64,000 nt of DNA, from positions 1,488,001 through 1,552,000 of the forward strand of contig CP048469.1 of assembly GCA_025559845.1 (NCBI GenBank). The letters run 5' to 3'. The number at the start of each line of letters is the position of its first letter. The stretch's first letter is position 1. Both the position numbers and the translations under genes were made by a program. Source of the stretch: Agrobacterium tumefaciens. Lineage in GTDB: Bacteria > Pseudomonadota > Alphaproteobacteria > Rhizobiales > Rhizobiaceae. Shown here in pieces: positions 1-8,343 of this stretch. The notes under the pieces were generated by a model that ran no database searches, had not been told where the DNA came from, and worked only from the letters and a program-made list of their open reading frames with translations.

Positions 1-448
1 GAGTGAGCGATCGAAAGCCGATTGTCTTGAGGCCATCTTCCACCTCGCCTTTCACCCGGTTGTAGAAAATCGATGAACGGCGGTCCGCGCCGATAGCCGA
101 ATTGAGAACATAGGTCTGCGTGCCGTAGGCATGGGCAAGACGCGCCACCGCCAGCGGATAGTCATGATCCACCCGCCGGAACGCGTCCTGCGAACCCGCC
201 GTCCTGATGGTCGTTCCCAGCGTGCAGATGACCGCATTTGCCCGCCACCAGTCGGCCGTCTCGGGCAACTGATCGAAATCCACCTGCGGCGAAATGAGTT
301 TCGGGTGCGGCGGCAAAGGGCGGCGCGTGGGCGCGACAACGCGGGCAACAGCCGGATCTGCCAAAGCCAGCCTGAGAACATGACCTCCGACCATCCCCGA
401 AGCCCCGACAAGCAGAAGCGTCGCACCCTCACCCGCCATATCCGCCAT
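1..448 (-). CDS. NAD(P)H-binding oxidoreductase, partial
   Basis: Reads from an ATG at 448 without a stop to the window edge, so the C-terminus is missing. The visible 149 residues begin MADMAGEGATLLLVGASGMVGG, a Rossmann fold with a GxSGxxG dinucleotide loop. They continue with the NmrA/HTATIP2-like pattern of small atypical SDRs, including a segment on transfer of lineage-typical motifs such as VLNSAIGADRRSSIFYNRVK. Such proteins bind NAD(P) and act as redox sensors or reductases; the substrate cannot be told. It is transcribed away from the aldo/keto reductase gene in the same direction, about 120 bases downstream of that stop, so the two could share a transcript. Confidence 0.75.
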   Translation of the reverse strand, partial: MADMAGEGATLLLVGASGMVGGHVLRLALADPAVARVVAPTRRPLPPHPKLISPQVDFDQLPETADWWRANAVICTLGTTIRTAGSQDAFRRVDHDYPLAVARLAHAYGTQTYVLNSAIGADRRSSIFYNRVKGEVEDGLKTIGFRSLT

Positions 449-568
449 GCCGCCTCTCCCCGTCAACTGCCTTCAGATACGAGACAGGCTACCCGGTACG
501 CGCTGCGGCGTCGATCCCTTGGCGGTGATCAGATGGAAGCGCGGCCATGAGACCGCGCATCCGAGGCA

Positions 569-1552
569 TCAGACCGCGACACCCTGCACCGCAGCCGCCA
601 ATGGTTCCAGCCGATCCATTTCTTTATCGGTCAGGTGAATGGTGGCGGCGGCGACGTTTTCCACCAGCCGTTCGGGCTTGCGTGTGCCGGGAATGGGAAC
701 GGTTTTCGCTTTCAATCTGTCGGACTGGGCATAGAGCCAGGCGAGCGCCAGTTGCGCAGGCGTGACGCCCTTGGAAGAAGCGATGTCTTCGATACCGGCG
801 ACCAGCTTCATATTGGCTTCCAGGTTTTCAGCCGAGAAACGCGGGAAGTTCTGGCGCGCATCATCACCACTTAGTGACGCGGAAAACCCCTGCCCCGTCA
901 GCAGGCCGCGCCCCAAGGGGGAATAAGGCACGATGGTCACCCCAAGCTCTGCCGCCGCCGGCACGATTTCCCGCTCGATATCGCGGGTGAAGATCGACCA
1001 TTCCGATTGCAGGGCGGCGATGGGATGAATGGCATGGGCGACGCGCAGCTCAGCGGCGCTGACGGCCGACAGACCAAGCCACTTCACCTTGCCCGCCTTG
1101 ACCAGATCGGCCATCGCGCCGATCGACTCTTCCAGTGGCACGGTCTCGATGCGCCGGTGCATGTAATAGAGGTCGATCACCTCCACACCCAGTCGCTTCA
1201 GGGAGCGATCCACCGCCGCCCTGATGAATTCAGGGCGGTTATCGATGCTCCAGTCATCAGGGTTATCGGGCGTGCGCGTGTAACCGAACTTGGTGGCGAT
1301 GATGACTTTGTCGCGGTTGGCCGTAACGAAAGGCGCCAGAAACTCCTCATTGGTGCCGACACCATACATGTCTGCCGTGTCGAACATGGTTACGCCGAGG
1401 TCCAGCGCCCGTTCCAGCGTTGCACGCGACTGGGCCACATCGGTAGCGCCATAAAATTCGCTCATGCCCATGCAGCCCAGTCCCTGAACGCCGATCATCG
1501 GGCCATTTGGACCAAGCTGAAGCTGAGGCATGGGGGTATTTTCGCTTGTCAT
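569..1552 (-). CDS. Aldo/keto reductase
   Basis: A 327-residue NAD(P)H-dependent carbonyl reductase of the AKR superfamily. The catalytic tetrad is readable: Asp and Tyr in FDTADMYG, Lys in IATKFGY and His in DLYYMHR; VPIPGTRKPERL is the phosphate-binding region. The frame could be extended to a TTG at 1576, but the ATG at 1552 is preferred because GTGGAG lies eight bases upstream. It is divergent from a MerR-type regulator, and the shared region carries a promoter with a 19-bp spacer, so MerR-type activation by an electrophile or aldehyde stress is likely. The physiological substrate is unknown. Confidence 0.9.
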   Translation of the reverse strand: MTSENTPMPQLQLGPNGPMIGVQGLGCMGMSEFYGATDVAQSRATLERALDLGVTMFDTADMYGVGTNEEFLAPFVTANRDKVIIATKFGYTRTPDNPDDWSIDNRPEFIRAAVDRSLKRLGVEVIDLYYMHRRIETVPLEESIGAMADLVKAGKVKWLGLSAVSAAELRVAHAIHPIAALQSEWSIFTRDIEREIVPAAAELGVTIVPYSPLGRGLLTGQGFSASLSGDDARQNFPRFSAENLEANMKLVAGIEDIASSKGVTPAQLALAWLYAQSDRLKAKTVPIPGTRKPERLVENVAAATIHLTDKEMDRLEPLAAAVQGVAV

Positions 1553-1582
1553 TTTTGGGTCTCCACTTTCTGACAAGCACCT

Positions 1583-1613
1583 CTTATAAGTATGGAGTAT
1601 AGTCTATAGTCAA
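1583..1613 (-). promoter_or_regulatory. MerR-type promoter of the aldo/keto reductase gene
   Basis: On the minus strand TTGACT (1613-1608) and TATAAG (1588-1583) are separated by 19 bases, the overlong spacer typical of promoters activated by MerR regulators through DNA untwisting. The spacer contains the dyad TATAGA-N6-TCCATA (5 of 6 bases symmetric). It lies immediately before the divergent MerR gene, so one site can control both directions. Assignment rests on spacing and position only. Confidence 0.6.
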
Positions 1614-1622
1614 GGGTTTATG

Positions 1623-2018
1623 ATGCTGATTTCGGAATTTTCCAGAGCCACCGATCTGCCGGTCGATACGATCCGTTTCTACATCGCCAAGGGACTGTTG
1701 AAACCGGAGCGCAGCGCCAAGGGCGGCTCCAATCCTTACCAGATGTTCCGCGCGGAAGACGTGACGGCGGCACGCATGATCCGCCTGCAGCAGACGCTGG
1801 GTTATTCTCTCGGTGAAATCCTGGCGCTGAACGAGGAATATCGCGCCGGCGAAAATTCGTCAGAACGCACGATCGAGGTGCTGCAATCGCAGATAGCCAG
1901 GCTGGAAGAGCGCAAGGCCGCGCTGGATGCGGCCCTGTCGTTTCTGCGTGGCAAGGTGGACTGGATCAAGGCCGGCAAGCCCGATGACGCGCCGCGCCTT
2001 GAAGACTATCAGTGTTGA
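1623..2018 (+). CDS. MerR family transcriptional regulator
   Basis: A 131-residue MerR protein: an N-terminal winged helix (MLISEFSRATDLPVDTIRFY, residues 1-20, then the wing around KGLLKPER) followed by a long dimerisation helix rich in Glu, Arg and Leu. The C-terminal effector part lacks the cysteine pairs of metal sensors, so an organic ligand is more likely. Two ATGs are adjacent (1620 and 1623); the second has better spacing from AAGGG. The gene diverges from the aldo/keto reductase gene, its probable target. Its 3' end overlaps the convergent SDR gene by 10 bases. Confidence 0.88.
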   Translation: MLISEFSRATDLPVDTIRFYIAKGLLKPERSAKGGSNPYQMFRAEDVTAARMIRLQQTLGYSLGEILALNEEYRAGENSSERTIEVLQSQIARLEERKAALDAALSFLRGKVDWIKAGKPDDAPRLEDYQC

Positions 2019-3034
2019 GCGGCGCTGAGTTCCGCCAGCCCTTCTTCCCGTGAGATCACCGGCTCGTATCCAAGTTCCCGCCGCGCCTTGCCGATATCGA
2101 ACGAGACCTCCACAGCCGAGGTTGCATAAGCCTGCCTTGTCAGCGGCGGAACAATCCTGCCGCCAGATATGCCCGCCAGAATATCGCCAATGGTCGCCAC
2201 GGTGCGAACGACGGCACGCGGCACCACCTTTTCAGGAACCGCAAGCCCCTGTGTTTCCACCAGCGCTGAAACGATGCTGCGGAACGGCACGGGCGCGCCG
2301 TCCGAAATGAAATAGACCTGGCCACCGCGACCACGGCCAAGCGCCAGTTCCACGGCGGTGCAAAGATTGGCGATGTGGGTGGTCGAGGTCAGATAGGTTC
2401 CGCCGCTGATCCAGGCGAACTTGCCGGATTTTACCGCCTGCGTCAGCGCTGGAAGGGCAGTCGTATCGTCCCTGCCCCAGACAAAACGCGGGCGCAGCAC
2501 CACGACAGAAAAGTCCGGCCCGTCAGCAGCGAGAGCGAGGCGCTCTGCCGCCGCCTTCGTACGGGAGTAACCGCCTGCCGGTCTTTGCGGCAATGGCATC
2601 GTCTCATCCACATTGACGAGCGGCTTGCCGGTGGCGAGCACGGATTCCGTGCTGAGATGAATAACCTTGCGAATGCCGGCGGCACGGGCCGCATCGAGAA
2701 CCGCACGCGTGCCGTCCTCATTCACACGTCGCTGTTTTTCGCTGGCAGGCCCATGGTCGGTATCGGCGGCGGCGTGGATCAGCGCATCGCAGCCCGCCAT
2801 GCCGGCAGACAAAGCGGGATCGAAAAGTTCGCCGATGACCGGTTTCGCTCCCAGCGATCGAACCAGTTCTGCCGCGCCTTCACTGCGCACCAGCGCGGAG
2901 ATTTCCACACCGCGCGCAACAAAATGGCGGATCAGGTTACGGCCGACATAGCCGCTAGCGCCCGTTACAAAGATCCGTTGAAACGGAACGAGTTTATCCG
3001 TGGCCGCGTCCTGTGCGGCAATGCTGTCAATCAT
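2009..3034 (-). CDS. NAD-dependent epimerase/dehydratase family protein (extended SDR)
   Basis: A 341-residue extended short-chain dehydrogenase. The N-terminus has the GASGYVGRNL dinucleotide loop (TGxxGxxG type) near residues 23-34; the active site is Ser/Thr in HLSTESV and YSRTK, the YxxxK pair. The family acts on nucleotide sugars, steroids or flavonoid-like alcohols; the substrate is not evident. The ATG at 3034 follows AGGTGA and starts 25 bases after the stop of the TetR gene, so the two are probably one operon and the TetR protein the regulator. A longer frame up to 3094 would overlap tetR and is not favoured. Confidence 0.85.
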   Translation of the reverse strand: MIDSIAAQDAATDKLVPFQRIFVTGASGYVGRNLIRHFVARGVEISALVRSEGAAELVRSLGAKPVIGELFDPALSAGMAGCDALIHAAADTDHGPASEKQRRVNEDGTRAVLDAARAAGIRKVIHLSTESVLATGKPLVNVDETMPLPQRPAGGYSRTKAAAERLALAADGPDFSVVVLRPRFVWGRDDTTALPALTQAVKSGKFAWISGGTYLTSTTHIANLCTAVELALGRGRGGQVYFISDGAPVPFRSIVSALVETQGLAVPEKVVPRAVVRTVATIGDILAGISGGRIVPPLTRQAYATSAVEVSFDIGKARRELGYEPVISREEGLAELSAAQH

Positions 3035-3059
3035 GTCATTCACCTGTGTCCTGGGAGGG

Positions 3060-3647
3060 TCAGCTCGTGGCGATTTCGGGAAGATCGCTCTCACCCGGTT
3101 GCGCTGTTACAAGCCAGTTGATCTCGCGAAGAAGCCTGTCGCGCTCTTCACGCGGGAAATGGTGGAAATCGAGATGTTCGAGGAATTTCAGCCCCTCCAG
3201 CGCCAGATAGGCAAGAAGCGCACCACGCGGCGATGGTGATGTGGCCTCAATGCGGGAAATGGTGCGGGCCTGATTATCCTGCATCTTGGTACGCAGCCCG
3301 GCATCCAGCGCAAGCGCGGCACTGAGGTTCAGCGCAACCGCCCTGAACTCCTCCGGCGGCGGGGCAGCAGCGGCAAGAATACGCCCACGGATGGCCTTGT
3401 CCTCGACTGCAGCGATCTGCGCTTCAATCCCGGCATGATGGTCATTGTCGCGTTCAAACGCGCGGTCCACCACGGCTTCGACCAGGGCCTGCTTGGACTT
3501 GTGGTCGTAAAGCACGCTCGCCTTGTTGATACCCGCCTCCCTGGCGACAGCATCAACCGTCAGATTCGCCGCCCCGTCCCGACCGACAACCCTTTCCGCC
3601 GCATCAAGAACCGCCTGCTGATCGATAACCCGCTTCCTGCCCATCAT
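3060..3647 (-). CDS. TetR/AcrR family transcriptional regulator
   Basis: About 195 residues, normal for the family. The N-terminal HTH is clear: GRKRVIDQQAVLDAAERVVG, then LTVDAVAREAGINKASVLYDHKSKQALVEAVVDR. The C-terminal half is alpha-helical and would form the ligand pocket and dimer. Two adjacent ATGs (3647, 3644) follow GGATGA; a longer frame to 3704 lacks a ribosome site. It is the first gene of a likely two-gene operon with the SDR at 2009-3034, and an inverted repeat directly upstream suggests autorepression. The ligand is unknown. Confidence 0.88.
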   Translation of the reverse strand: MMGRKRVIDQQAVLDAAERVVGRDGAANLTVDAVAREAGINKASVLYDHKSKQALVEAVVDRAFERDNDHHAGIEAQIAAVEDKAIRGRILAAAAPPPEEFRAVALNLSAALALDAGLRTKMQDNQARTISRIEATSPSPRGALLAYLALEGLKFLEHLDFHHFPREERDRLLREINWLVTAQPGESDLPEIATS

Positions 3648-3652
3648 CTCAT

Positions 3653-3689
3653 CCAATTTATTTCCAGCCAGATGGTTATAAATAATTGG
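3653..3689. promoter_or_regulatory. Candidate TetR operator
   Basis: CCAATTTATTT (3653-3663) and AAATAATTGG (3680-3689) form an inverted repeat with one inserted base, just upstream of the TetR start. The right arm overlaps an A+T-rich TATAAAT stretch that could be a promoter -10 region. Position and symmetry fit an autoregulatory operator; binding is inferred. Confidence 0.45.
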
Positions 3690-3767
3690 CGATGACCATG
3701 TCAAGCGTAGGAAGGGATATGGCGCAGCCCCTGCCCGCCACGGAACAGGAGCCGCTTTTGCCTGATG

Positions 3768-4472
3768 TCAGACCGAACGGGTCAGACCGCCATCGACCTT
3801 GAGGTTCTGGCCGGTGATGTAGCCGGCGCCATCCGACACGAGGAATGAGATGGTAGCGGCGATTTCGTCGCTGGTGCCGTAACGCTTCATCGGCACCATG
3901 TCGCGGCGCTCTTCGGTGGCCGGCAGGCTGTCGATCCAGCCGGGCAGCACGTTGTTGATGCGGATATTGTCGGCCGCGTAGGTGTCGGCATAGATCTTGG
4001 TGTAGGACGCGAGACCGGAGCGGAACACCGCAGAGGTCGGGAACATTGCAGCCGGTTCAAACGCCCAGGCAGTCGAAATGTTGACGATGGCGCCGGATTT
4101 CTGCGCCTGCATGATCGGCGTGACCAGCCTGACCGGGCGAATGACGTTCATCAGATAGACGTCCAGACCGGTGTGCCATTGCTCATCGGTGATCTCGGTA
4201 ATAGCGGCGCGCGGACCGTGACCGGCGCTGTTGACCAGCGCGTCGATACGTCCCCATTTGTCCACCGCAGCATCGACCAGACGCTTCAGATCATCATTGG
4301 ACTGGTTCGAACCGGTAATGCCGATGCCGCCGAGGTCTGCGGCCAGCGCCTCGCCCTTGCCGGAGGAAGACAGGATCGCAACCTTGAAGCCATCGGCCGC
4401 CAGGCGCCTGGCTGCCGCTGCCCCCATGCCGCTTCCGCCCGCGGTGACAATTGCTACTTTTTCTACTGCCAT
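3768..4472 (-). CDS. SDR family protein with altered catalytic residues
   Basis: A 234-residue classical-length SDR. The cofactor loop is TAGGSGMG (residues 10-17), NSAG matches the NNAG motif, NIST carries the catalytic Ser region and the C-terminal GQNLKVDGG is typical. The usual YxxxK is not present: the aligned stretch PTSAVFRSGLASYTK has Ser and Arg where Tyr and Lys are expected. It may therefore use another acid/base, bind without classical catalysis, or have changed activity. It diverges from the LysR gene at 4591, a likely regulator. Confidence 0.85.
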   Translation of the reverse strand: MAVEKVAIVTAGGSGMGAAAARRLAADGFKVAILSSSGKGEALAADLGGIGITGSNQSNDDLKRLVDAAVDKWGRIDALVNSAGHGPRAAITEITDEQWHTGLDVYLMNVIRPVRLVTPIMQAQKSGAIVNISTAWAFEPAAMFPTSAVFRSGLASYTKIYADTYAADNIRINNVLPGWIDSLPATEERRDMVPMKRYGTSDEIAATISFLVSDGAGYITGQNLKVDGGLTRSV

Positions 4473-4590
4473 ATCCTCATCCTTTTCACATCGACGCGCA
4501 CATTGATTATGCCTGAAACCATGATTATCATCTTACATGCCCGGTCAGCCAATCAGTTCTCCTGAATTTTGACTGTAGAAAATCTATCGT

Positions 4591-5496
4591 ATGAGCGACA
4601 CACTCGGAAAAATTCCCTCCCTCAATGGGCTGAAAGCCTTTGAGGCAGCCGCACGCCACCTGAACTTTCGCCTGGCGGCGGAAGAGCTTGGCGTGACACA
4701 GGGTGCGGTGGCACAACAGGTGCGCGGACTGGAGGCCGAACTGGGTCTGCAGCTCTTCGAGCGCCTGCCCAGAACGCTGGCGCTGACAGGCGAAGGCCGC
4801 GCCTATATTGCCGATGTCAGGCGTGCCTTCGAAATCATTGCCCGCGCAACCGGCGACCTGCGGCCGCAGCCCGTGCGGCTCGCCATCAGCACCACGCCGA
4901 CCTTCGCATCCAAATGGCTTATTCCGAGATTGCCGGATTTGACCGCCCGCCACCCCGATCTCGATATCCATATCGTTGCGACCGATCGCATCTCGCATTT
5001 TCAGGCGGATGGCGTCGACCTTGCCGTGCGTTATGGTCGAGCGCCGTTCGGACCGGGCTTGTCCTGGCAATTGCTGTTCGAACAGGAAATTGTCGCCGCC
5101 TGCAGTCCCATGCTGCTGAGGGACCGAGAACCGCCGAAAACCATGGCAGAACTGGCGGGTTTTCCGCTTCTGCTGGACGCCCACAATTTCTGGCCGGAAT
5201 ATATCGAACAGCAATTCGGCGTGCCGGATGCACCACAGGAAGCGCCGGCCTTTCGCCGCATCAGCTTCAACCAGACCTCACACGCCATCGACGCGGCCAT
5301 TGCCGGCCAGGGCATCGTACTCGCCACCCGCAACTTCATTGCCAGCGATCTGGCTGAACAGCGGCTCGTACAGATCGGCCAGCACACGCTGCGCGGCCCC
5401 TCCGATTTCTACCTCGTCTGGCCCCGCCACAGAAAATCGGCAGCTCTGGAGGCGATCAAAAGCTGGATGGTGTCAGCGACGACAGGGGCCGATTGA
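4591..5496 (+). CDS. LysR family regulator (GcvA-like)
   Basis: A 301-residue LysR protein with the N-terminal winged HTH (LNGLKAFEAAARHLNFRLAA, then ELGVTQGAVAQQVRGLEAEL) and a substrate-binding domain from about residue 90. The opening SLNGLKAFEAAARHLNF and the VDLAVRYGRA segment are characteristic of the GcvA/AmpR branch. It is divergent from the SDR gene at 3768-4472 with 118 bases between them, including the dyad ATGATTATCAT at 4521-4531. Its TGA abuts the stop codon of the convergent racemase gene. The inducer is unknown. Confidence 0.9.
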   Translation: MSDTLGKIPSLNGLKAFEAAARHLNFRLAAEELGVTQGAVAQQVRGLEAELGLQLFERLPRTLALTGEGRAYIADVRRAFEIIARATGDLRPQPVRLAISTTPTFASKWLIPRLPDLTARHPDLDIHIVATDRISHFQADGVDLAVRYGRAPFGPGLSWQLLFEQEIVAACSPMLLRDREPPKTMAELAGFPLLLDAHNFWPEYIEQQFGVPDAPQEAPAFRRISFNQTSHAIDAAIAGQGIVLATRNFIASDLAEQRLVQIGQHTLRGPSDFYLVWPRHRKSAALEAIKSWMVSATTGAD

Positions 5497-6219
5497 TCAG
5501 CGAGCCGTTCCGTTACCGCCAGCTGATGTTTCAAGCGCCGCCGCGAGCAGCGCTTCCACATGAATTTCCATGGTGTCCAGCGTCGTTACCGGTAAGTCGG
5601 CATCGCTGAACAACAATGGCAGTTCCGTGCAGCCCAACACCAGCGTGTCGATAGCGTGATCGCGCTGCATGCGCCGAACGATGGCGAGAAAACCTTCACG
5701 CGTCTCGTGACGGACAATTCCCCGTTCGAGTTCGTCCGCGATCTTTGCCGCTATGTAGTCGATTTCCGGCACGGACGGTGCGATCACCTCAATGCCGCTT
5801 TCGCGAAACGGCGCCTTGAAGAAATCGGCTTCCATCGTGAACCGTGTCCCGAACAGGCCAAGACGACGAAGCTTTCTCCTGGCAGCCTCCTCGCGGGTCG
5901 CCTCGACGATGCTGATGAGCGGTACTCTCGACCGTGCCTGTAGCGCATCGAAAACGATGTGCGGTGTGTTGCCTGTGAGCGCAACGATTTCCGCCCCGGC
6001 CGCGATCAGCCTGTCGATGCCCGCCATCAGATAGGTCGTCAGCCCGTCATAATCCCGCGCCTGACAAAACCGGAAGACATCAAAGACATTCAGGCTTTCA
6101 ATCGTCATGTTTGGAAAGAAATGCTCTCCAACCCGCGCATGCGCCGCATAGACCAGCCTGCGATAATAGAGCAGCGTCGATTCCGGCCCGATACCGCCGA
6201 TAAGGCCCAGCTTTCTCAT
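5497..6219 (-). CDS. Aspartate/glutamate racemase family protein
   Basis: A 240-residue Asp/Glu racemase-fold protein. It starts MRKLGLIGGIGPESTLLYYR after AGAGGGACAAGC. The second catalytic cysteine is in LVLGCTELPLL. The first catalytic position, normally CNT, reads TGNTPH, so that Cys is missing, as in the broad-specificity YgeA branch that has Thr there. It could racemise amino acids or belong to a one-cysteine isomerase subgroup. It is the last gene of a probable operon with the tautomerase (29 bases upstream) and the amidotransferase-like gene. Confidence 0.85.
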   Translation of the reverse strand: MRKLGLIGGIGPESTLLYYRRLVYAAHARVGEHFFPNMTIESLNVFDVFRFCQARDYDGLTTYLMAGIDRLIAAGAEIVALTGNTPHIVFDALQARSRVPLISIVEATREEAARRKLRRLGLFGTRFTMEADFFKAPFRESGIEVIAPSVPEIDYIAAKIADELERGIVRHETREGFLAIVRRMQRDHAIDTLVLGCTELPLLFSDADLPVTTLDTMEIHVEALLAAALETSAGGNGTAR

Positions 6220-6248
6220 GCTTGTCCCTCTTGAGCGCCGTGCTGGTG

Positions 6249-6473
6249 TTAAGCCGACTTTTGCGATTTGCTTTTCTGCCGGCGAACGGTCGTGCTTTCG
6301 CCACCGACACCCCAATTGTCCAGGGAGACCTCATCGATGATGACCACGGTTGTTTCCGGGTTCTTGTTCAGGACGCGGGCCAAAAGCTGCGTAACCTCAC
6401 GGATGAGTTCCGCTTTCTGCTCAGCGGTTGGTGCCTCCGAGCCGCCGGTAACCTTGATGTTGACGTAGGGCAT
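6249..6473 (-). CDS. 4-oxalocrotonate tautomerase family protein
   Basis: A 74-residue tautomerase monomer. After removal of Met the N-terminal Pro would be the catalytic base (MPYVNIKVTGG), followed by the family pattern AEQKAELIREVTQLLARVL and VVIIDEVSLDNWGVGG. Members interconvert enol and keto acids and assemble as hexamers or trimers. The C-terminus carries an extra basic tail (RRQKSKSQKS) that is not required by the fold. It lies between the amidotransferase and racemase genes with 28 to 29 base gaps, which implies a shared transcript. Confidence 0.88.
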   Translation of the reverse strand: MPYVNIKVTGGSEAPTAEQKAELIREVTQLLARVLNKNPETTVVIIDEVSLDNWGVGGESTTVRRQKSKSQKSA

Positions 6474-6501
6474 ATGATCTCCTCCATGTTGTTACGTGAA
6501 A

Positions 6502-7245
6502 CTAGGCAGTGGTCTCGAGCTGCTGACGGCTCAGCGCCTGCACCGCAAAGCGGCGAAGCAGTCCAACCGGCTCTGGTGCATCAGTAACCCCCGCAAGCAG
6601 GCTGTCCGGGTCTCGTCCCTCATTGCGCAATGCATCGGCGCGCAGGTGAATGATTGCTGCACCGATCTCCGGCGTGAACTCGGGGTGAAACTGTGTGGAT
6701 ATGGCATTGCGTCCATAACGGACGATCTGATGAGGATCGTGACTGGACGCGGCAAGTGCCTTGGCGCCAGGTGGAAGCCTTATGATGGTCTGCATGTGGG
6801 TCAGATGCGCAGGAAATAGCGGCGGCATGGCCTGAAGCAGTGGATCATGCTCTGCACCCTCCAGAAGGCGGATCGTCTGCGTTCCGATCTCGCGCCCATC
6901 TGGATGATAGTCAACGTGACCGCCCAGAGCATGCGCCATGAGCTGGTGACCGTAACAAACGCCGAACAGCGGCAGGTCGATTGCCATCGCCTGACCGATC
7001 CATTGCGCTGTCGCTTCGCTCCACGGCAAACGTTCCGTCACCATGTCCCACGAACCGGTGATGATTGCGCCGCAAATGCTTTCCGGCGCGGGCAACACCT
7101 CTCCATCGAAAACACGGACCACTTGCAGCGTTTCAGCCAACGGCCCCAGCGCATGCCGGAACCACTGCGGCAGATCGCCATGCCGGGTGCGAATGGCTTC
7201 AGGCGGCGTACCGACCTGTATGAGCAGCAAGGGAGAAAAATCCAA
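6502..7245 (-). CDS. Class I glutamine amidotransferase-like protein
   Basis: About 247 residues of a stand-alone GATase1 domain. The catalytic Cys is in FGVCYGHQLMAHALGG, and His and Glu in TQFHPEFTPE, so the triad is complete. Stand-alone members resemble GMP-synthase amidotransferase subunits and gamma-glutamyl peptidases such as PuuD. The frame extends to a TTG at 7296, but the TTG at 7245, following AGGACC, gives the usual start just before LLLIQVGTPPE. First gene of a three-gene operon with a tautomerase and a racemase, divergent from a LysR gene. Confidence 0.82.
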   Translation of the reverse strand: MDFSPLLLIQVGTPPEAIRTRHGDLPQWFRHALGPLAETLQVVRVFDGEVLPAPESICGAIITGSWDMVTERLPWSEATAQWIGQAMAIDLPLFGVCYGHQLMAHALGGHVDYHPDGREIGTQTIRLLEGAEHDPLLQAMPPLFPAHLTHMQTIIRLPPGAKALAASSHDPHQIVRYGRNAISTQFHPEFTPEIGAAIIHLRADALRNEGRDPDSLLAGVTDAPEPVGLLRRFAVQALSRQQLETTA

Positions 7246-7376
7246 GGTGGTCCTCGCGATAATGGGTTGGAGTTGGCAAGGCGCTGCGAGCAGCAACAGC
7301 TCCGATCCGTCCGCGACATTTCTAGCTTGCCTTCCCCATCTTGAAAAATGAATAATAGAGATAGGGAGTTCTTGAA

Positions 7377-8252
7377 TTGAGAAACATAGACATAGACTCG
7401 CTTGAAATCTTCAAGGCTGTCGTGGACTGCGGCGGCATAACGAAAGCAGCGATGCGGCTGAACAGGGTCCAGTCGAACATCACAACACGGGTCAAAAACC
7501 TCGAAGAGCGGTTACAGGTCTCGCTGTTTCACCGCGAAGGCGGCAAGCTGGTTCTCACCGCCGAGGGACAACTGCTTCTGACCTATGCAGAAAGGTTGTT
7601 GCGCCTGTCCAACGAGGCGGAAGCGGCGCTGCGCTCGCGTGCTCCAAGCGGAACACTGAGAATTGGCACACTGGAAAGCACGGCAGCCGCCCGCCTGCCG
7701 CCCCTGCTGGCATCTTACCATCAACGTTATCCGGACGTTCGCCTGGAACTGGTGACAGGCGACACAACCTCGATGATCGAGCGTGTCCGCAACTACGATG
7801 TGGAAGCCGCCTTTGTGTCGGAGCCATTTCAGGCCGACGATCTGGACACCTGCCCGGCCTTTACGGAGGAACTGGTGCTGATCGGCGCCAAAGAGGTGGC
7901 GTCTATTGAGGCCGCACGGCAACTGGCAAAACGCACCGTCATTGCCTTTGCCACCGGCTGCTCCTATCGGCGCATTTTCGAGGACTGGCTCTCCAGCTCA
8001 AACATCATGCCGGAAAGGGTTCTCGAACTCGGTTCCTACCATGCGATCACCGCCTGCGTGGCGGCCGGTTCAGGCATCGGCATCATGCCGCGTTCCGTGC
8101 TTCGCGCCGTCCACACCGAGGCTGAGGTACAGGCCATTCCCCTTCCGCCACGGTTTGGAAAGACCCGCACACACCTCATAACCCGCCGCGGCTATTCCTC
8201 AGTGGCACTGGAGGCACTGCGTGCCGAACTGAAGCGCAGCCAGGATAAATAA
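7377..8252 (+). CDS. LysR family transcriptional regulator
   Basis: A 291-residue LysR regulator: N-terminal HTH (SLEIFKAVVDCGGITKAAMR, then VQSNITTRVKNLEERL) and a two-lobed effector domain. It starts with TTG at 7377, with GGGAG nine bases upstream. It is divergent from the amidotransferase-tautomerase-racemase operon, with about 130 bases between the starts, and most likely controls it. Sequence features resemble CbbR/CysB-like proteins only in general; no ligand can be assigned. Confidence 0.9.
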   Translation: MRNIDIDSLEIFKAVVDCGGITKAAMRLNRVQSNITTRVKNLEERLQVSLFHREGGKLVLTAEGQLLLTYAERLLRLSNEAEAALRSRAPSGTLRIGTLESTAAARLPPLLASYHQRYPDVRLELVTGDTTSMIERVRNYDVEAAFVSEPFQADDLDTCPAFTEELVLIGAKEVASIEAARQLAKRTVIAFATGCSYRRIFEDWLSSSNIMPERVLELGSYHAITACVAAGSGIGIMPRSVLRAVHTEAEVQAIPLPPRFGKTRTHLITRRGYSSVALEALRAELKRSQDK

Positions 8253-8343
8253 CATGGGTGCCATAGGCGACCCGATTGTGGCATCCGGCCTGCCGGTGTC
8301 CAGACGCCGCAGAATTGCCGCCACGCGGACACCCCTCACCACA

